From: an uncultured Pelagibacteraceae bacterium
GTDB lineage: Bacteria; Pseudomonadota; Alphaproteobacteria; Pelagibacterales; Pelagibacteraceae
Length of the DNA: 35,209 bases
Direction of reading: 5' to 3'
Assembly: GCA_902521675.1 (NCBI GenBank)
Contig: CABYSP010000011.1
Span: 1-35,209 of the forward strand
Part shown: positions 23,997 to 32,645 of the stretch, one piece after another
Numbering within the stretch: the stretch's first letter is position 1
Layout of the letters: every line of letters begins with the position of its first letter
Translations under genes and position numbers: made by a program
The notes under the pieces: model-generated
The model's input: only the letters and a program-made list of their open reading frames with translations
Databases searched by the model: none
What the model was told of the DNA's origin: nothing

Positions 23997-24620
23997 ATGG
24001 GAAAATACAAATTAACTTGGAGAGATATAAAATTTGAGGATTTCAAAACATATTTATTCGCTATGTTTAAGGCGTTTATTCCCAAAAAAAAAATAAAAAA
24101 TTTAGATGAACTAGAACAATTTATTCAAACAAAATCTGCTTGGGCAACCCAAGTTACTTTATATAATTATTTAAAAACTCGAATGGGAACAAGATATGTT
24201 CTTCATTTTGATAATGATGAATTTATGTCATCAGTAAATCTTGCTAAATGGAATATTTATTCGGTTGCATTACAAGATTTAACTTTTTTTACTTTTTCAT
24301 ATTTGAAAGTTAATTTCAATTATCAGGATATCGATAAAGCAAACGAAATCTTTAACAAAATTTTAGATGATGAAATTTCTAATAAAATGCCATTAGATAT
24401 TATTGATGAAGCTAGGAAAAGTTTTGATGAACGAATAGAGAAAATAAATTGGGATGTTTATTATCAAGACTTACCTTTTAATCCTAGCGCACTCTCTTTA
24501 TATAAATGGGCTCCAATTGCAGATGAATTAAAAACTTTAGATCGTAAGATTGTTTTAAATTCGATGATTTTAAAATGGGATGTTGTTAAACAAGAGTTTA
24601 AAGATTTAATTCAGTTTTAA
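23997..24620 (+). CDS. Conserved-looking protein of unknown function
   Basis: It encodes 207 residues from the ATG at 23997; an upstream TTG at 23976 adds only seven residues and [20 protein letters not shown] looks like a natural start. I do not recognise the family. No signal peptide or membrane helix is seen. The region [20 protein letters not shown] looks like a conserved core, followed by helical segments with an acidic HFDNDEF patch and a run of aromatic residues ([15 protein letters not shown]). It is divergent from the symporter operon (135-base gap) and overlaps the 3' end of convergent acs by four bases. Codon use matches its surroundings. Confidence 0.8.
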   Translation: MGKYKLTWRDIKFEDFKTYLFAMFKAFIPKKKIKNLDELEQFIQTKSAWATQVTLYNYLKTRMGTRYVLHFDNDEFMSSVNLAKWNIYSVALQDLTFFTFSYLKVNFNYQDIDKANEIFNKILDDEISNKMPLDIIDEARKSFDERIEKINWDVYYQDLPFNPSALSLYKWAPIADELKTLDRKIVLNSMILKWDVVKQEFKDLIQF

Positions 24621-26710
24621 ATATTTTTTCTATTATCTACTAAACTATCAACAACACTTGGATCCGCTAGAGTAGTGGTGTCTCCTAATTGACCATGCTC
24701 GTTAGCAGCAATTTTTCTTAAAATTCTTCTCATTATTTTTCCTGATCTTGTTTTAGGAAGACCTGGAGTAAAATGAATTAGATCTGGAGTTGCTAAAGGA
24801 CCAATTTGTTTTCTAACCCAAAGTTTTAGATCTCTTTCTAGTTCACCAGTTTCGCTTTCTCCTGCATTCAAGGTTACATAACAATATAAACCATTACCTT
24901 TAATATCATGAGGGTAACCAACTACAGCAGCTTCAGCTACTTTTGGATGAGCAACAAACGCACTTTCAATTTCAGCTGTTCCAAGATTATGTCCCGAAAC
25001 AATAATTACATCATCTACTCGACCAGTGATCCAGTAATATCCATCTTTATCTCTTCGACATCCATCACCAGTAAAATATTTTCCATTAAATTGAGAAAAG
25101 TATGTATCGATAAATCTTTGATGATCACCATAAACAGTTCTCATTTGTCCAGGCCACGAATGAGCTATACATAATCTTCCTTCTCCAGCTCCTTTAATTT
25201 CTTTACCGTTTTTATCTACAAGCACTGGCTTGATTCCATAGAAAGGTTTTGTTGCAGATCCAGGTTTAAGAGGAATTGCACCTGTTTGAGGAGCAATCAT
25301 TATACCTCCGGTTTCTGTTTGCCACCAAGTATCTACTATTGGGCATTTAGAATTACCTACAGTTTTATAGTACCACATCCAAGCCTCTGGATTTATTGGT
25401 TCTCCTACCGTTCCCAAAAGTTTAAGGGATTTTCTAGAGGTTTTTTTAACTGGTTTATCTCCCTCTCTCATTAATGCTCTAATTGCAGTTGGTGCTGTAT
25501 AAAATGTATTCACTTTATATTTATCAACTATTTGCCACCACCTTGAACTATCAGGATAATTTGGAATGCCTTCAAACATTATAGTTGTTGCACCATTCGA
25601 AAGTGGTCCATAAATAATATAACTATGTCCAGTTACCCAACCAATATCAGCAGTACACCAATAAATATCTTTTGGTTTGTAGTTAAAAACATATTGATGT
25701 GTCATTGAGGCATAAACCATATAACCACCAGTGGTATGAAGAACTCCTTTAGGCTTACCTGTTGAACCAGAAGTATATAGAATAAATAAAGGATCCTCTG
25801 CGTTCATTTCCTCAGGTTCACAATGATTAGGAACGTCTTTAATTATATCATGATACCAAACATCTCTACCTTGATCCCAGTTGATGTAATTTCCTGTTCG
25901 TTTAACAACAATACATTTCTTAACATTTGGACAACTCATTAAAGCTTCATCAACTGTATATTTCAATGGTATAGTTTTTCCACCTCTCACTCCTTCATCC
26001 GCTGTTATGATATATTCAGATTCGCAATCATTCACTCTTCCAGAGATAGAGTCTGCTGAAAAACCACCAAAAATAATTGAATGTACTGCACCAATTCTTA
26101 CACAAGCCAGCATTAAAATTGCTAACTCTGGTATCATAGTTAAATAAATTGTTACACGGTCACCTTTTTTAATTCCTAATTTTTTTAAACCATTGGCTGC
26201 TTTAGAAACTTTTTGATGAAGTTGTTTATAAGAAATTTTTTGACTATCTTTTGGATCATCTCCAACCCAAATAATAGCAGTTTTATCTTTTTTATCCTTT
26301 AAATGTCTATCAATGCAATTTGCCGAAGCATTTAAAGTACCATCTTCAAACCATTTAATTTTTACTTCTTTTGTACTGTATTTTACGTCTTTAATTTTTT
26401 TATATGGTTTTATCCAAGTAATTCTTTTTCCCTCTTTCCTCCAAAATTCGTCATTGCTTTTTATAGATTGAGAATATTTTTGTTGATATTTACTTTTATT
26501 TGCTAAGCCACTTTTAACCCATTCTGGTTTTGTTTTAATAACAACTTCAGGAGGTGTATTTTCGTTTTCCTTTTTTGCTTTAATTCTTTTTTTTGGTTTT
26601 TTAGAAGATTTTTTTTTAACTTTAGATCTTCTTTTCACCTTTTTTGAGGTTTTTTTTCTAACTTTAGACTTTTTTTTTCTTACCTTGCTTTTCTTCTTTT
26701 TTTTTGGCAT
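24617..26710 (-). CDS. acs: Acetyl-CoA synthetase with lysine-rich N-terminal tail
   Basis: It encodes 697 residues, about 50 longer than typical Acs. It activates acetate to acetyl-CoA through acetyl-AMP. The first ~50 residues are almost all Lys, Arg and Ser. The enzyme proper then begins near [20 protein letters not shown]. Motifs include [12 protein letters not shown] near 310, [28 protein letters not shown], and [12 protein letters not shown] near 658, whose Lys is the known acetylation target. No other start codon precedes the catalytic part except a GTG inside the tail (residue 25), so the tail is real. The nearby symporter could supply acetate. The 3' end overlaps a convergent gene by four bases. 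Confidence 0.96.
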   Translation of the reverse strand: MPKKKKKSKVRKKKSKVRKKTSKKVKRRSKVKKKSSKKPKKRIKAKKENENTPPEVVIKTKPEWVKSGLANKSKYQQKYSQSIKSNDEFWRKEGKRITWIKPYKKIKDVKYSTKEVKIKWFEDGTLNASANCIDRHLKDKKDKTAIIWVGDDPKDSQKISYKQLHQKVSKAANGLKKLGIKKGDRVTIYLTMIPELAILMLACVRIGAVHSIIFGGFSADSISGRVNDCESEYIITADEGVRGGKTIPLKYTVDEALMSCPNVKKCIVVKRTGNYINWDQGRDVWYHDIIKDVPNHCEPEEMNAEDPLFILYTSGSTGKPKGVLHTTGGYMVYASMTHQYVFNYKPKDIYWCTADIGWVTGHSYIIYGPLSNGATTIMFEGIPNYPDSSRWWQIVDKYKVNTFYTAPTAIRALMREGDKPVKKTSRKSLKLLGTVGEPINPEAWMWYYKTVGNSKCPIVDTWWQTETGGIMIAPQTGAIPLKPGSATKPFYGIKPVLVDKNGKEIKGAGEGRLCIAHSWPGQMRTVYGDHQRFIDTYFSQFNGKYFTGDGCRRDKDGYYWITGRVDDVIIVSGHNLGTAEIESAFVAHPKVAEAAVVGYPHDIKGNGLYCYVTLNAGESETGELERDLKLWVRKQIGPLATPDLIHFTPGLPKTRSGKIMRRILRKIAANEHGQLGDTTTLADPSVVDSLVDNRKNI

Positions 26711-26725
26711 AGGACAATTTTTTTT

Positions 26726-27139
26726 TTAAATTTTACTCATGTTATTTATAATTTTCCAGCTTTTATAATCAACAGGCATTACAGAAAGCCTACTTTGCTT
26801 TATCAGAGCTAAATGGCTTAAATCCTTATTTTTTTTAATACTTTCGAGCGTTATAGGCTTTGAAAATTTAGACTTAAATTGAACAGTAACGGCAACAAAT
26901 CTCCCTGTTTTGTCTGTTTTATCTATATACGATTCTTTAATAACTTTTACTATCCCAACTATCTCTTTTCCTATGTTTGAATGATAAAAAAAACATAGAT
27001 CTCCTTTATTCATACTTTTTAAATTTTTTGCAGCTTGATAATTTCTGACACCATCCCAAGGTGCACCTTTAATTCCAGCTTTTTTTTGTTGGTCAATTGA
27101 CCAAACATCTGGTTCAGATTTCATCAACCAATATTTCAT
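26726..27139 (-). CDS. EVE domain protein
   Basis: It encodes 137 residues of a PUA-like EVE domain, seen in MKYWLMKSEPDVWSIDQQ, the GAPWDGVRNYQAAKNLKSM block, KGDLCFFYHSN and IVGIVKVIKESYIDKTDKTG, closing with LALIKQSRLSVMP. EVE domains bind modified bases in DNA or RNA in some members; the cellular role of this housekeeping group is not settled. Its start overlaps the tsaD stop by one base, so it probably forms an operon with tsaD, and 15 bases separate it from acs. Confidence 0.93.
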   Translation of the reverse strand: MKYWLMKSEPDVWSIDQQKKAGIKGAPWDGVRNYQAAKNLKSMNKGDLCFFYHSNIGKEIVGIVKVIKESYIDKTDKTGRFVAVTVQFKSKFSKPITLESIKKNKDLSHLALIKQSRLSVMPVDYKSWKIINNMSKI

Positions 27140-28212
27140 TACAATTGAACTCCAGCACCTTTTAGAAAAGCTGCATTTTCATCTAAAGGCCATCTAGGTT
27201 TTGCTGGATAATCTAAATCATCAAATTGATTTATTTTAAATTTTTCCAAACCTACCATTGCAATCATTGCTGCATTATCTCCACAAAACTCTATAGGTGG
27301 AAAAATACTTTTATAATTATTTTCTTCACATAAATTAATTAACATAGACCTAATTTTTTTATTTGCTGCAACTCCTCCAGCAACAACGAAAATTTTTTCA
27401 TTTAATTCATTTATTTTTTCAAATTCAGTAAAAGCAATCTTTGTTTTTTTATATAAAATTTCCTCAATTGTTTTTTGAAAAGATGCTGCAAGATCATATT
27501 TATCTTGTTCTGATTTAATTGTTTTGCTTATCTTCAACACGGCGGTTTTTAGACCTGCAAAAGAAAGATTGCATCCTCCTTTGCTGAAAATTGGTTTTGG
27601 TAAATCATATTTTTCTGGATCACCTTTTTTAGCTAAAATTTCTATTTGAGGTCCTCCTGGAAATTCTATTCCTAAAAGTTTTGCCGTTTTGTCAAACGCC
27701 TCACCTAATGCATCATCGATAGTTGTTCCTAATCTTTTATATTTACCAAGGTTCTGAACACTTAAATATTGTGAGTGCCCACCTGAAATTAAAAGAAGTA
27801 AATATGGATAATTTAAATTTGTATTTAGTTTTGGACTTAAAGCATGTCCCTCTAGATGATTAACAGCAATAAAAGGTTTATTCATTGCTGTTGCGAAAGC
27901 TTTACCAAAACTTAACCCAACTGATAAACAAACAATTAGTCCAGGACCAGCGGTAGAAGCAACCGCATCTATTTCTTCAATTTTTCTTCCACTTTCATCA
28001 ATAGCTTTTTTGACAATCCAATCAATTTTTTCAATGTGTGAACGTGCTGCTAGTTCAGGAACTACACCACCAAAGTCCTTATGAACCTCCACTTGGCTAG
28101 AAACAATGTTGGATAAAACTACTGGGAATCCTTCTTCATTTTCAGTTATTAAAGAAGCTGCTGTCTCATCACAACTAGACTCTATTCCAAGAATTAAGGG
28201 TTTTTTGCTCAT
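27139..28212 (-). CDS. tsaD: TsaD, tRNA threonylcarbamoyladenosine transferase
   Basis: It encodes 357 residues. TsaD transfers the threonylcarbamoyl group to A37 of ANN-decoding tRNAs, working with TsaB, TsaC and TsaE. The signatures are LGIESSCDETAASL at the start, the iron/metal motif AVNHLEGHALSP (two His at about 114 and 118), LLLISGGHSQYL, DDALGEAFDKTAKLLG, and the closing FCGDNAAMIAMVG. It is divergent from hemC across 54 bases and is followed directly by the EVE gene. The usual partner rimI/tsaB is not here. Confidence 0.97.
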   Translation of the reverse strand: MSKKPLILGIESSCDETAASLITENEEGFPVVLSNIVSSQVEVHKDFGGVVPELAARSHIEKIDWIVKKAIDESGRKIEEIDAVASTAGPGLIVCLSVGLSFGKAFATAMNKPFIAVNHLEGHALSPKLNTNLNYPYLLLLISGGHSQYLSVQNLGKYKRLGTTIDDALGEAFDKTAKLLGIEFPGGPQIEILAKKGDPEKYDLPKPIFSKGGCNLSFAGLKTAVLKISKTIKSEQDKYDLAASFQKTIEEILYKKTKIAFTEFEKINELNEKIFVVAGGVAANKKIRSMLINLCEENNYKSIFPPIEFCGDNAAMIAMVGLEKFKINQFDDLDYPAKPRWPLDENAAFLKGAGVQL

Positions 28213-28266
28213 TCAAATAGTTTTTAATAATTGTACAATCTTTATACAAGTAAGAAATAATTTTTT

Positions 28267-29184
28267 ATGAAAAAAAAAATAATAATTGGATCTAGGGGTA
28301 GCAAACTTGCCTTACTTTATGCTCAACAAGCTAAAGATAAGATTATTGAAAATTCTAACCTTAGTTATGATGATATTTTAATTAAATCGATTACAACTAA
28401 AGGTGACGAAGTACAGGATATAAGATTATCTGAGCTTGGTGGCAAAGGTTTGTTTTCTAGTAGTATTGAAAAAGAACTTCAGTTACAAAATATTGATATT
28501 GCAGTCCATGCACTGAAAGATATGCCTGCTAATGAAACAAAAGGATTAACAACAGACTCTTTCCTTGAAAGAAATGACCCTAGAGAGATTTTAATTACAA
28601 AGAACAAAAAAAAACTTAAAGACTTAGATCAAAAGTCGATTATTGGCACCTCGTCATACAGAAGAGAATTTCAATTAAAAAAAATTAGACAAGATTTGAA
28701 CTGTAAACTAATTAGAGGAAATGTAGATACTAGAATTAGAAAATTGAATGAGGGGATGTATGATGCAATTATTTTGTCTTATGCTGGTATCAAATTTTTA
28801 AAATTTGAAAATGAAATCTCAGAAATTTTTTCAGCTGAAGAAATAATTCCTAGTGCAGGACAGGGTGTAATTGCTCTTCAGTGCAGGGAGAATGACAATG
28901 AGACAATTTCTATTTTAAACAAAATTAATCATGAGGAAACACATAAAAGAGCTCACCTTGAGAGAAATATTTTAAAAGTTTTAGATGGAGATTGTGAAAC
29001 AGCAATCGGCGCTCATTCAGTGATTGATGGAGACAAGATTATTGTGGAAGCTGAACTTTTTTCTCTTGATGGCAAACAAAGATTTTATGAAAAAAAGGTT
29101 GGTAATTTGAATGAATTTAAAGAAATTGGTAAAGAGATCGGAATACTTTTAAAATCAAAATCAAACAATTCATATAAAAGATAG
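28267..29184 (+). CDS. hemC: HemC, hydroxymethylbilane synthase
   Basis: It encodes 305 residues. It joins four porphobilinogen units into hydroxymethylbilane in haem synthesis. Recognisable parts are IIIGSRGSKLALLYAQQAKD, DIAVHALKDMPA, the GTSSYRREFQLK and RGNVDTRIRKL arginine motifs, and SAGQGVIALQCRE. The cofactor-attachment cysteine is Cys243 in LDGDCETAIGAHS. hemD follows one base after its stop. It is divergent from tsaD. Confidence 0.97.
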   Translation: MKKKIIIGSRGSKLALLYAQQAKDKIIENSNLSYDDILIKSITTKGDEVQDIRLSELGGKGLFSSSIEKELQLQNIDIAVHALKDMPANETKGLTTDSFLERNDPREILITKNKKKLKDLDQKSIIGTSSYRREFQLKKIRQDLNCKLIRGNVDTRIRKLNEGMYDAIILSYAGIKFLKFENEISEIFSAEEIIPSAGQGVIALQCRENDNETISILNKINHEETHKRAHLERNILKVLDGDCETAIGAHSVIDGDKIIVEAELFSLDGKQRFYEKKVGNLNEFKEIGKEIGILLKSKSNNSYKR

Positions 29185-29185
29185 T

Positions 29186-29884
29186 ATGCATATTTTGTTA
29201 ACTAGACCATTGGAAGATTGTTCTGAAATGATATTGAAATTTCAATCATTAGGACATCAAGTTTCTCATCTTCCATTAATAAGAATTGAAAAAGTTAACT
29301 ATGAAGAAATTAATTTTTCTGAATATGGTGGAATTGTTTTTACTAGTGCAAATGCAGTAAAATTTTTAAACACAGTAAAATTAGATAAAAATATTAAATG
29401 CTTTTGTGTTGGAAACGTTACAGAAAACAAAGCAAGAAGTGTTGGTTTTCAAAATACAATTGCCGCTGAAGGAAATGTTACAAACTTAAAGGAGTTAATT
29501 ATACAAAGTTATGAGTCTAAAAATAAAGAATTACTTTACGTTAGTGGTGAAACAATATCGGTTGATTTAGATCAACAGTTATTAAGCGAAGGTTTTAAGG
29601 TAAAAAGAATTATTAATTACAAAGTAGATCATAACCAAAAATTTGATGAGAAATTTGTTAATGAATTAAAATTGAATATGCCTGATATGGTCTATGTTTA
29701 TTCTCAAAATAGTGCGTCAAGTTTCTTAAATTTCATAAAGATTTACCAAACCAAAAATTTATGGATGAATACAAATTTAATGTGTATAGGCGAAAAAACC
29801 TCATCAATACTGAACGAAATCAAATGGAAAAAGATTTTTCTTTTTAACCCTGGAGAAGAAGAGTTTTTGTTATATAAAATTTAG
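29186..29884 (+). CDS. hemD: HemD, uroporphyrinogen-III synthase
   Basis: It encodes 232 residues that close hydroxymethylbilane into uroporphyrinogen III. The family is poorly conserved, but the order is right: MHILLTRPLEDCSEMILKFQ, GGIVFTSANAVKFL, FCVGNVTENKARSVGF, LLYVSGETISVDL, YSQNSASSFLNFI and CIGEKTSSIL. The position directly after hemC supports it. The mscS gene begins two bases after its stop. Confidence 0.92.
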   Translation: MHILLTRPLEDCSEMILKFQSLGHQVSHLPLIRIEKVNYEEINFSEYGGIVFTSANAVKFLNTVKLDKNIKCFCVGNVTENKARSVGFQNTIAAEGNVTNLKELIIQSYESKNKELLYVSGETISVDLDQQLLSEGFKVKRIINYKVDHNQKFDEKFVNELKLNMPDMVYVYSQNSASSFLNFIKIYQTKNLWMNTNLMCIGEKTSSILNEIKWKKIFLFNPGEEEFLLYKI

Positions 29885-29886
29885 AA

Positions 29887-30972
29887 ATGGAATTAATTAA
29901 TAATTTTTCGGAGATATTTTTATCAGTATGGAATAAAGGAATTCTTGGTGTTGATATCTTTCAAATTTTAATTGGTATTGCAATATTTTTATTGTTCTTA
30001 ATTTTTAGAGGTCTTATAAGCAAATTAGTTATTAAAAAATTAGAAATTATCTCGAAAAGAACAACGAATAAATTGGATGATACTTTTGTTCAATCACTTG
30101 TAGGTCCAGCAAGATTTCTACCAATTGTATTAGGATTTTTTATTGCAAGCTACTACATGACTTTCTCACTAGAAGGAAGAGAAGTGATAGATACAATTAA
30201 TAGAACGTTGATCACTATTTTAATTTTTTGGGTAATTCACCAAATCATAGAACCAATCTCATACATACTTAGTGGTTTAGACAAATTGTTAACAAGAGAA
30301 CTTATTGGCTGGATAATTAAATCGCTAAAAATTTTAATTTTTATTTTAGGTTTAGCAGCAGTTTTAGAATTGTGGGGAATTAAAATAGGTCCAATAATTG
30401 CAGGTCTTGGATTATTTGGTGTTGCTGTAGCATTAGGGGCACAAGATTTATTCAAAAATTTAATATCAGGAATTTTAGTTTTAGTTGAAAAGAGATTTAA
30501 AATTGGAGACTGGATAGCTGTTGAGGGTATTATTGAAGGTGTAGTAGAAAAGATTGGATTTAGATCAACAACCATTAGAAAGTTTGACAAATCTCTTGCT
30601 ATTATTCCAAATTTTCAATTTGCCGAAAACGCAGTTGTAAATGTAAGTGAAACTTCAAATTGGTTAATCAGTTGGATTATTACACTTCAATATGACACTA
30701 CGGTAGATCAGTTAAAAAAAATTAGAGATGAAATCGAAAATCATATTAATTCAAGCGAAGATTATAATACCTCAATTGGTGTTGCGGTAAGAGTTGATAA
30801 ATTTTCTGATAGTTCAATAGACATGTATGTAAGATGCTTTACAAAAACAGGAAGTTGGAGTAATTGGTTAGATGTTAAAGAAAGATTAGCAATTGCGATC
30901 AAAGAAATTGTTGAAAAAAATGGTGCTTCATTTGCGTTCCCAAGTCAGTCGATTTACGTTGAGAAAAAATGA
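29887..30972 (+). CDS. MscS family mechanosensitive channel
   Basis: It encodes 361 residues. The N-terminal half has about four membrane helices. The last is the glycine/alanine-rich pore helix seen in GPIIAGLGLFGVAVALGAQD, followed by LFKNLISGILVLVEKRFKIG, the most conserved part of MscS. The beta domain reads GDWIAVEGIIEGVVEKIGFR, STTIRKFDKSLAIIPN and FAENAVVNVSE. The C-terminal alpha/beta domain is complete. It probably opens on osmotic downshock. It follows hemD closely and overlaps the next gene by four bases (ATGA). Confidence 0.93.
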   Translation: MELINNFSEIFLSVWNKGILGVDIFQILIGIAIFLLFLIFRGLISKLVIKKLEIISKRTTNKLDDTFVQSLVGPARFLPIVLGFFIASYYMTFSLEGREVIDTINRTLITILIFWVIHQIIEPISYILSGLDKLLTRELIGWIIKSLKILIFILGLAAVLELWGIKIGPIIAGLGLFGVAVALGAQDLFKNLISGILVLVEKRFKIGDWIAVEGIIEGVVEKIGFRSTTIRKFDKSLAIIPNFQFAENAVVNVSETSNWLISWIITLQYDTTVDQLKKIRDEIENHINSSEDYNTSIGVAVRVDKFSDSSIDMYVRCFTKTGSWSNWLDVKERLAIAIKEIVEKNGASFAFPSQSIYVEKK

Positions 30973-31259
30973 TAGCTATTTTTTATTTAGTTTTACAAAT
31001 TTTAAAATTGTACTCTTATGTTGTAATCGCCAATGTTATTGTAAGTTGGCTAATTGCATTTAATATTCTTAATACTCAAAATAGGTTTGTTTATGCAATT
31101 TTAGAGTTAAGTTACAAATTAACGGAGCCTTTCCTCAATAAAATTAGACGTTTTTTGCCAAATTTAGGTTCACTAGATATTTCTCCAATCATCCTTCTTT
31201 TATTGATTTGGTTTATCGAAATGTGTATGAAGCTGTACATCGCACCAATGATTTTTTAA
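30969..31259 (+). CDS. YggT family membrane protein
   Basis: It encodes 96 residues with two hydrophobic helices (about 4-30 and 70-92). The YggT signature is clear: YVVIANVIVSWLIAFNILN, then LTEPFLNKIRRFLPNLGSLD and ISPIILLLLIWFIEM. The role is unknown. It is coupled to mscS by a four-base overlap, and folD starts nine bases after its stop. Its linkage to a mechanosensitive channel fits the osmotic role proposed for some YggT proteins. Confidence 0.92.
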   Translation: MIAIFYLVLQILKLYSYVVIANVIVSWLIAFNILNTQNRFVYAILELSYKLTEPFLNKIRRFLPNLGSLDISPIILLLLIWFIEMCMKLYIAPMIF

Positions 31260-31268
31260 GAGAGAAAT

Positions 31269-32114
31269 ATGATTTTAATTGATGGAAAAAAAGTAGCGGC
31301 AGAATTAAGAGCAGAGTTAAAGGAAGAAGTTGCAGAGCTAAAATCAAAACATAATAAAGTACCAGGTTTAACAGTAATACTGATTGGTGATTTAACACCT
31401 AGTCAGATTTATGTAAGAAATAAAGAGAAGTCAGCTAATGAGGTGGGATTAAAATCTGAAGTAATTCAATACCCAGATTCAGTTGAAGAGAAGACCGTTC
31501 TAGAAAAAATTCAAGAACTAAACAGTGATGAAACTGTTTCGGGAATTTTAGTTCAACTTCCTTTACCTAATCATATTGACAAACAGAAGGTTATAGAAGC
31601 TATTGATCCTTCAAAAGACGTGGATGGATTTCATCCAATGAATGTAGGCAATCTGTCATCTGGATATGAAAGCTCTATTCCTTGTACACCACTCGGTTGT
31701 TATCTGTTAATTAAAAAATTTGAACCCAACCTTAGTGGAAAAAAAGCTGTAGTTGTAGGTAGATCAAATTTAAATGGAAAACCAATGACACAACTCCTTT
31801 TAAAAGAAAATTGTACTGTCACAATCACACATTCTAAAACTAAAGATTTAAAAGCAGAGTGTCTAGAAGCAGATATAATTGTTGCAGCTGTAGGTATACC
31901 CGAACTTGTTAGAGGAGATTGGGTTAAAAAAGATGCTATTGTTATTGATGTTGGTATTAATAAAACCGATAAAGGTATAGTTGGTGATGTACATTTTGAT
32001 GAAGTTTCAAAAAATGCAAAAGCACTTACGCCTGTTCCAGGTGGGGTTGGACCTATGACTATTGCTTGTTTACTTAAAAATACCATAGACTGTTTCAAAA
32101 GATCGCAAATTTAA
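31269..32114 (+). CDS. folD: FolD, methylene-THF dehydrogenase / cyclohydrolase
   Basis: It encodes 281 residues. It oxidises 5,10-methylene-THF to 10-formyl-THF, which supplies PurH among others. Motifs are SQIYVRNKEKSANEVGL with the catalytic lysine, GILVQLPLPNHID, DVDGFHPMNVG, the NADP site VVGRSNLNGKPMTQLLL, and PVPGGVGPMTIACLL at the end. A short purine-rich stretch (AAGAGAGAAA) lies before the ATG. Its neighbours are YggT upstream and two small membrane proteins downstream. Confidence 0.97.
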   Translation: MILIDGKKVAAELRAELKEEVAELKSKHNKVPGLTVILIGDLTPSQIYVRNKEKSANEVGLKSEVIQYPDSVEEKTVLEKIQELNSDETVSGILVQLPLPNHIDKQKVIEAIDPSKDVDGFHPMNVGNLSSGYESSIPCTPLGCYLLIKKFEPNLSGKKAVVVGRSNLNGKPMTQLLLKENCTVTITHSKTKDLKAECLEADIIVAAVGIPELVRGDWVKKDAIVIDVGINKTDKGIVGDVHFDEVSKNAKALTPVPGGVGPMTIACLLKNTIDCFKRSQI

Positions 32115-32151
32115 TAATTAAACCCAAGCTGTAATCTGTTAATTTAATGGG

Positions 32152-32355
32152 ATGAAAAAACCTAAGCGACCTTACAGATTTGGTATAATTTTTTTACTTC
32201 TTACTGTTCCACCTATTGGAGCTACACAGCTAGGTTGGTATTTGCATGACATGCAAACTGGTTTTGATTATGGTATGATTGTAGGTACAATATCAGTGAT
32301 TTATGCTGCATATTTGATGTATGAAAAAAACTGGCGTGAAGAAGATGAAGATTAA
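32152..32355 (+). CDS. Small two-helix membrane protein, unknown
   Basis: It encodes 67 residues with a basic N-terminus (MKKPKRPYRFG), a first hydrophobic helix (about 11-29), a second (about 40-57) and an acidic tail (WREEDED). I do not recognise a family. It lies 37 bases after folD and three bases before the SHOCT gene, so it is probably expressed with it. Confidence 0.7.
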   Translation: MKKPKRPYRFGIIFLLLTVPPIGATQLGWYLHDMQTGFDYGMIVGTISVIYAAYLMYEKNWREEDED

Positions 32356-32358
32356 ATT

Positions 32359-32634
32359 ATGGAAAAAATAATTTTTTTTGGATTGGTCATTCCTATTATG
32401 GCTTATGTTTTATACTTAGGTGGAATGGCAATAATGAATGGTTTTAAATCTAAGGAAGCTAATAGAGCTGAGAAAGAGGAATCTAAAAGTGAGGGTAGAG
32501 AGACAAGCGTAACTTCTGATGAACAAAGCAGCAATTTAAGTGATGAACTTACTAAATTGAATGATTTAAAAGAAAAAGGAATTATTTCTCAAGAGGAATT
32601 TGAAAAGGCGAAAAATAAACTATTAAATAATTAA
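32359..32634 (+). CDS. SHOCT-domain small membrane protein
   Basis: It encodes 91 residues. One N-terminal membrane helix (about 5-27) is followed by a charged linker (EEKEESKSEGRETS-like, about 34-55) and a C-terminal SHOCT motif: LTKLNDLKEKGIISQEEFEK then AKNKLL. SHOCT motifs are short helical pairs that promote oligomer formation. The function is unknown. It is tightly linked to the preceding small membrane gene and 11 bases before the dehalogenase-like gene. Confidence 0.85.
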   Translation: MEKIIFFGLVIPIMAYVLYLGGMAIMNGFKSKEANRAEKEESKSEGRETSVTSDEQSSNLSDELTKLNDLKEKGIISQEEFEKAKNKLLNN

Positions 32635-32645
32635 ATAGTTTAATC

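Noticed and set aside
28230..28239. ATTGTACAAT palindrome between tsaD and hemC as an operator.
   Set aside because: Ten-base A/T-rich palindromes are expected by chance here and no promoter fits clearly around it.
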